A stretch of DNA of 6,325 nt from contig JAUWGI010000050.1 of NCBI GenBank assembly GCA_030606505.1, positions 1 through 6,325 on the forward strand. Reading direction: 5' to 3'. The notes under the pieces were generated by a model, which saw only the letters and a program-made list of their open reading frames with translations, searched no databases and had not been told where the DNA came from. A program made the position numbers and the translations under genes. Positions 1 to 6,325 of the stretch are shown piece by piece; position 1 is the stretch's first letter, and each line of letters opens with the position of its first letter. Origin of the DNA: Deltaproteobacteria bacterium (GTDB lineage Bacteria > Chloroflexota > Dehalococcoidia > Dehalococcoidales > BS750m-G39).

Positions 1-8
1 AGTTTCAT
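1..8 (-). CDS. 5' start of the next downstream gene (truncated by the window edge)
   Basis: Only ATG AAA CT is visible, reading leftwards from position 8, so the protein begins Met-Lys-Leu because CTN is always leucine. The start is supported by a strong Shine-Dalgarno GAGGTG (13-18) four bases upstream and by a well-formed promoter at 38-65. Product unknown. The same M-K-L start and SD type occur at the tubulin-like gene just upstream, so a tandem paralogue is conceivable but cannot be judged from three codons. Confidence 0.6.
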
Positions 9-12
9 ATTT

Positions 13-18
13 CACCTC
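13..18 (-). promoter_or_regulatory. Ribosome binding site of the truncated downstream gene
   Basis: The sense strand reads GAGGTG, then AAAT, then ATG at position 8. The purine-rich core matches the 16S anti-SD, though the 4-nt spacing is slightly short. This site decides the start of the otherwise invisible gene at the left edge. Confidence 0.65.
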
Positions 19-37
19 GATGTTTAAGAATACTGTC

Positions 38-65
38 ATTTTAGCATGTTATTTAATCATGTCAA
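38..65 (-). promoter_or_regulatory. Sigma70-type promoter of the truncated downstream gene
   Basis: A perfect -35 TTGACA (60-65) is separated by 16 bp from -10 TAAAAT (38-43). The TG at 45-46 makes an extended -10 (TGCTAAAAT). Transcription should start near position 31, giving a leader of about 23 nt that contains the SD at 13-18. The -35 begins only five bases after the TAA stop of the tubulin-like gene. There is no hairpin plus T-run between them, so read-through from the upstream gene is also likely. Confidence 0.7.
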
Positions 66-70
66 CATAT

Positions 71-1246
71 TTAATCCAGAGTAGGGAGCTCGTCGCCGGT
101 GTGATGCATTTCTTTCACTTGCTCCTGGGTTTCCTTATCCATTTCCACCTGCTTGTCAAATAGCTCGGTAGCATGGCTGAATAGATTTTCCACCCGGCCT
201 ACCCTGGCTAATCCGGAAGCCAGTAGTGTTAGCGAGACCTCCTTTCCTCTTCGGGGGTAGTCACCCATTCTGACTACTGCTTTAGGGGCTCGCTCTTGCA
301 ACAGAGTCGCCACCTCTTCTATGGCGCTCAGGGTAATAACGCCTCTGGGGGCGGTGAGTAAGACCAGAATCCTCCTGGCCTCTTCCAGTTCCACCGATAT
401 CGACAGGTTGCTTATGGCTTTGTCCAGGGCCCCGGCTACGGTGCCGTGTTCCTTGGCTTCCTCCCGGAAGTGAGACTTGTTCAGGCGGCGGAAGCTGCCC
501 AGGTTAATCTCTCCCCTGCCGATGGCGGTAATGCCGTTCAGGGTCTGTTTGATATCGCCGGCGTCCAGCACCTTGCTGCCCAGGTATTTCAGCTTTTTCT
601 CCTCGCCGGCGCAGAAAAGGTCGTAGAAATTATGAACGAACTCGTGGTTTATCTGGTGCAGGTTTCGGGAGAAGCTGTGGTCCCTGCGGGCGAACCGCTC
701 GTTATCCACCAGGAAAACGGCATCGGCGTACTGGCTGACCGTTTTTAAACAGGTGGCGGTATTGGTCACGGCATACGAGGTAAGCCCGTTTTCTTCGTAG
801 CCGAAGGGAAGCACTATGGCGGCATAGACCGGTTTCTCCACCCTTTCCTTGAGTTTCTTGACCACCCAGCCGATGGAGCCGGAGCCGGTGCCGCCGCCGC
901 CGCTGGCTATGGTTAGAACTGCGTCGGTCTCGTGGAATTTTCTTGAGTCCAGGATATTATCGGTGATGACCGAATGGCTTTCCCGGATAATCTTGGCGGC
1001 ATCGACATTCATCTTGCCCACGCCGTGGCCGAAGGTTCTCACCCCGCCGATGACAATCCGGTGGTGCCTATCGGTGGGGATATGCTTGAAGCCGCCTAAA
1101 TCGGCCTCATCAGTGTTGACGGCGAAGGCATCGGTTAGAATTTCAATCCGTCGGGTAAAGAGTGACCGGGCGTGAGTGTTGAGGGCATAAAACTGGTCGG
1201 CAATGTTACAGCCGCACTGTCCAAAACCTACCACTACTAATTTCAT
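71..1246 (-). CDS. Tubulin/FtsZ-superfamily GTPase, CetZ-like
   Basis: This 391-residue protein is a predicted GTP-binding, filament-forming cytoskeletal protein acting in the cytoplasm. Visible motifs are a T1 nucleotide loop GFGQCGCN (7-14), a T3-region AVNTDEADLG (42-51), HGVG (74-77), the tubulin signature GGGGTGSGS (116-124), VDNERF (180-185) and a T7-like segment LDAGDIKQTL (227-236). In T7, D228 and D231 sit where FtsZ has its catalytic acids, and the FtsZ asparagine is replaced by V226. From memory of the families, the G-Q-x-G T1 loop and the N-terminal M-K-L resemble archaeal CetZ, whereas FtsZ has a glycine-run loop. The C-terminus (about 365-391) is charged and lacks the FtsZ-type PxFLR peptide that binds FtsA/SepF, so division-ring FtsZ is unlikely. 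The start is fixed by an SD GAGGTG (1251-1256) four bases upstream. The gene has its own promoter. A role in cell shape is inference. Confidence 0.88.
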   Translation of the reverse strand: MKLVVVGFGQCGCNIADQFYALNTHARSLFTRRIEILTDAFAVNTDEADLGGFKHIPTDRHHRIVIGGVRTFGHGVGKMNVDAAKIIRESHSVITDNILDSRKFHETDAVLTIASGGGGTGSGSIGWVVKKLKERVEKPVYAAIVLPFGYEENGLTSYAVTNTATCLKTVSQYADAVFLVDNERFARRDHSFSRNLHQINHEFVHNFYDLFCAGEEKKLKYLGSKVLDAGDIKQTLNGITAIGRGEINLGSFRRLNKSHFREEAKEHGTVAGALDKAISNLSISVELEEARRILVLLTAPRGVITLSAIEEVATLLQERAPKAVVRMGDYPRRGKEVSLTLLASGLARVGRVENLFSHATELFDKQVEMDKETQEQVKEMHHTGDELPTLD

Positions 1247-1250
1247 CGTC

Positions 1251-1256
1251 CACCTC
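1251..1256 (-). promoter_or_regulatory. Ribosome binding site of the tubulin-like gene
   Basis: GAGGTG, within AGAGGTGG (1250-1257), lies four bases before the ATG at 1246. It decides the start: the ATG at 1258-1260 overlapping its 5' side is out of frame and has no SD of its own. Confidence 0.75.
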
Positions 1257-1274
1257 TCATCGAGGAATAAGGGG

Positions 1275-1288
1275 AATAATATATTATT
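1275..1288. repeat. 14-bp perfect AT palindrome over the tubulin-gene -10/start site
   Basis: AATAATATATTATT reads identically on both strands. It overlaps the last three bases of the -10 hexamer (1286-1291) and the predicted start site near 1279, a classic position for a repressor. It contains only A and T, so it may be a chance product of an AT-rich melting region. Confidence 0.4.
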
Positions 1289-1315
1289 TTAGACTTGGTT
1301 AGCCTATATTGTCAA
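1286..1315 (-). promoter_or_regulatory. Sigma70-type promoter of the tubulin-like gene
   Basis: A consensus -35 TTGACA (1310-1315), an 18-bp spacer and -10 TAAAAT (1286-1291, 5 of 6 consensus) lie in the 86-bp gap after the GAPDH gene. The start site is expected near 1279, giving a leader of about 33 nt with the SD at 1251-1256. The tubulin-like gene is therefore a separate transcription unit. It may also be reached by read-through, because no terminator hairpin is visible after gap. Confidence 0.75.
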
Positions 1316-1328
1316 TTCCCTCCCAAGT
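1293..1328. repeat. Inverted repeat straddling the -35 box of the tubulin-gene promoter
   Basis: ACTTGG (1293-1298) and CCAAGT (1323-1328) are exact 6-bp inverted arms, 30 bp centre to centre, about three helical turns. One arm is in the promoter spacer and the other just upstream of the -35. A separate 10-bp palindrome GTAACGTTAC (1327-1336) abuts the outer arm and covers the gap stop codon. These are possible operator half-sites, but the arms are short. Confidence 0.3.
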
Positions 1329-1332
1329 AACG

Positions 1333-3357
<2,025 letters not shown>

Positions 3358-3365
<8 letters not shown>

Positions 3366-4374
3366 TTTTCTTGGCTTTTTTGGGCTGGCGGTAATATCTG
3401 ATATCGTCTCTGTTAAACTTCTCCAGTTCTCCTGTAGCCCTCATCGCTTCCAGGTGGGCCACTGTTTCCAGTATGGCCATTCTCTTGTCCCAGCTGCCCA
3501 GCTTATACCAGCCCACGCCGTTGACATCGTGGAGCCAGGTTATGCCGGTGGTCAGCTCGAAGGCCGTTTTGGAGCCGGAGTCAAGGGCGGCCAGAATTTC
3601 GGTGTTCCTGAAGTGGTGGTGATGGGTAATGCCCTCGATTCTCTCTTTGAATTCGGTGAAGGGCTGCTCGTGGCCGGGCAGAACCAGCTCGACATCCAGT
3701 TGTTTAAGCCGGTTGAGCGAATCGAGGTAGTCGCCCAGCGGGTTAGAGCCCGACTGGGGGTGTATGCCGACGTGGGGGGTAATTGTCGGCAGGATATGGT
3801 CTCCAGAAAACAGGATTTTTTTATCCGGCTCGTAGAGGCAGATGTGCCCCGGGGCATGCCCCGGCGTGGGCATAACCTCGAAGCTGAAATCGCCGCAGGT
3901 GATGGTCTCTCCGCCGTAGAGGGTGGTATCGGGCATGGTGGGGGTGACGAACTTCAGCATCGGCAGCGAGGCTTTCTGAAGCTCGGCCAGCCGGTCCGGC
4001 GGTACCCCGTTCCGCTGCAGCCACTGGCCTAATTCTTTGATAAGCTCCTCCATATGGACGTACCTGGTCTCTATAAAGTCCTTTTCCAGATGGTGGAAAG
4101 CCAGCGTGGCGCCGTAGAGGTTTTTAAGTTTACCGGCCAGGCCGTAGTGGTCGGGGTGGACGTGGGTGACCACTATCTGGGAGATTTCTTTGCCCTCTAT
4201 GCCGAGCTCGGCCAGCTGCTTTTTGAGGGAATTAAAGGCTTCTTTCGTGTTCCAGCCGGTGTCAATGAGGAGATAGCTGTTATCTCCTTTGACCAGATAG
4301 GTGTTGATATGGCTCAGGTTGGGAACGGGCAACGGCAACGGCATGCGATAGATACCCGGTGTGACCTCAATCAT
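3358..4374 (-). CDS. MBL-fold (metallo-beta-lactamase superfamily) hydrolase
   Basis: This 338-residue predicted di-metal hydrolase has all metal ligands present: THVHPDH (His71, His73, Asp75, His76), His173 in PTPGHAPGH, Asp192 in FSGDH and His235 in LPGHEQPF. The N-terminal part to about 240 is the MBL domain. The remaining 100 residues form a C-terminal extension with a four-histidine run at 251-254 (ITHHHHFRN), a position where related proteins often carry a His pair. Architecture resembles the glyoxalase II/LACTB2-like branch, whose members cleave thioesters or other esters. It is not a resistance beta-lactamase, having no signal peptide and an intracellular context. An SD AGGTGAG (4377-4383) lies two bases before the ATG and 15 bp separate it from enolase. 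It overlaps the dehydratase-like gene, which suggests a shared substrate, possibly a CoA thioester; this is inference. Confidence 0.88.
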
Positions 4375-4389
4375 ATCTCACCTGCGGCT

Positions 4390-6163
<1,774 letters not shown>

Positions 6164-6171
6164 GTATAGCG

Positions 6172-6200
6172 ATTATAGCACCTGAGGCTGAAGTCGGCAA
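6172..6200 (-). promoter_or_regulatory. Extended -10 promoter of the five-gene block, giving a probably leaderless mRNA
   Basis: A perfect TATAAT (6172-6177) preceded by TG (TGCTATAAT) lies 17 bp from TTGCCG (6195-6200, 4 of 6 consensus). After TATAAT only eight bases precede the first ATG (6161-6163), so transcription should start at about A6165 or at the ATG itself. No other comparably good promoter is visible upstream of enolase, so this is the likely source of the whole block. Confidence 0.72.
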
Positions 6201-6215
6201 AGGGGGGATTTTCTT

Positions 6216-6230
6216 CCCACCCACCCGCCC
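6216..6230 (-). other. Minus-strand G-quadruplex motif with 1-nt loops
   Basis: The minus strand reads GGGCGGGTGGGTGGG, four G3 tracts separated by single bases C, T, T. Published biophysics shows such one-base-loop sequences fold into very stable parallel quadruplexes. It ends 15 bp upstream of the -35 box on the non-template strand of the block promoter. Function is inferred. Confidence 0.7.
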
Positions 6231-6233
6231 TAA

Positions 6234-6248
6234 AGAAGTGATACTTCT
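6234..6248. repeat. Small inverted repeat upstream of the block promoter
   Basis: AGAAGT, three bases GAT, then ACTTCT: a perfect 6-bp inverted repeat centred about 40 bp upstream of the -35 edge, between the two G-tract motifs. It could be an activator or repressor site, or a small hairpin loop-out. It is short enough to occur by chance. Confidence 0.35.
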
Positions 6249-6263
6249 ATCAATTTCTTTTCA

Positions 6264-6293
6264 GGGGGTGGGGATAAGGGGACAATAAAGGGG
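6264..6293 (+). other. Plus-strand G-quadruplex motif, four G4-G5 tracts
   Basis: The plus strand has GGGGG, T, GGGG, ATAA, GGGG, ACAATAAA, GGGG, so the loops are 1, 4 and 8 nt; a fifth G5 tract lies at 6303-6307. It is on the strand opposite to the motif at 6216-6230, and the CCC blocks of that motif can also pair with these G tracts (6216-6222 with 6266-6272). Confidence 0.5.
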
Positions 6294-6298
6294 TGTTT

Positions 6299-6321
6299 AA
6301 GAGGGGGCGAAGCCCCCTCTT
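6299..6321. terminator. Strong hairpin, possible intrinsic terminator of a neighbouring gene
   Basis: AAGAGGGGGC (6299-6308) pairs perfectly with GCCCCCTCTT (6312-6321) around a GAA triloop (UUC on the minus strand), a 10-bp GC-rich stem. On the plus strand it is followed by CTTA at the window edge, so any T-run lies outside. On the minus strand it is followed by AAACACC, with no T-run. It may end a gene beyond the right edge or be a dispersed palindromic repeat. Confidence 0.5.
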
Positions 6322-6325
6322 CTTA

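Noticed and set aside
71..1246. Calling the tubulin-like gene ftsZ
   Set aside because: The T1 loop is of the GQxG type, the T7 asparagine is absent and the C-terminal FtsA/SepF-binding peptide is missing.
1243..1260. Five-codon mini-ORF (ATG AGA GGT GGA CGA TGA) ending on the tubulin-gene start codon
   Set aside because: It looks like a regulatory leader peptide, but it has no SD of its own and its body is simply the SD of the tubulin-like gene.
1247..1332. Intrinsic terminator after gap
   Set aside because: The gap contains only short inverted repeats and an AT palindrome, with no GC-rich stem followed by a T-run.

Overview
The window is a compact, unidirectional gene block. Six complete genes lie on the minus strand, and the first eight bases hold the start of a seventh. 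Gene content and style suggest a bacterium of the phylum Chloroflexota, most likely a Dehalococcoidia-type anaerobe: moderately GC-rich DNA, strong Shine-Dalgarno sites, a CetZ/tubulin-like GTPase, and an oxygen-sensitive 2-hydroxyacyl-CoA dehydratase-type protein inside a glycolytic cluster. This assignment is inferred from protein flavour and was not tested by any search.

Layout in the direction of transcription (right to left). Positions 6164-6325 are non-coding. They hold a perfect 10-bp-stem hairpin (6299-6321), two G-quadruplex-type motifs on opposite strands (6264-6293 plus, 6216-6230 minus), a small inverted repeat (6234-6248) and a good promoter (6172-6200). The promoter's expected start site falls almost on the ATG of the first gene, so that mRNA is probably leaderless. 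Five genes then follow with gaps or overlaps of 15 bp or less: a LOG/TIGR00725-like SLOG protein (5666-6163), enolase (4390-5664), an MBL-fold hydrolase (3358-4374), a 2-hydroxyacyl-CoA dehydratase D-component-like Fe-S protein that overlaps the hydrolase by 8 nt (2349-3365), and type I GAPDH (1333-2346). An 86-bp gap follows, with a TTGACA/TAAAAT promoter, and then the tubulin-superfamily GTPase (71-1246). Five bases past its stop, another TTGACA/extended -10 promoter serves the next gene, of which only M-K-L is visible.

How the genes may work together. Enolase and GAPDH supply two reversible steps of lower glycolysis/gluconeogenesis; in an anaerobe living on acetate or CO2 the gluconeogenic direction is plausible. 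Phosphoglycerate kinase, triose-phosphate isomerase and phosphoglycerate mutase are absent from the window. The translationally coupled hydrolase/dehydratase-like pair sits between them and has no obvious glycolytic role. It is the best candidate for an undescribed metabolic module. The tubulin-like gene has its own promoter and resembles archaeal CetZ more than FtsZ, which makes it the most notable single gene.
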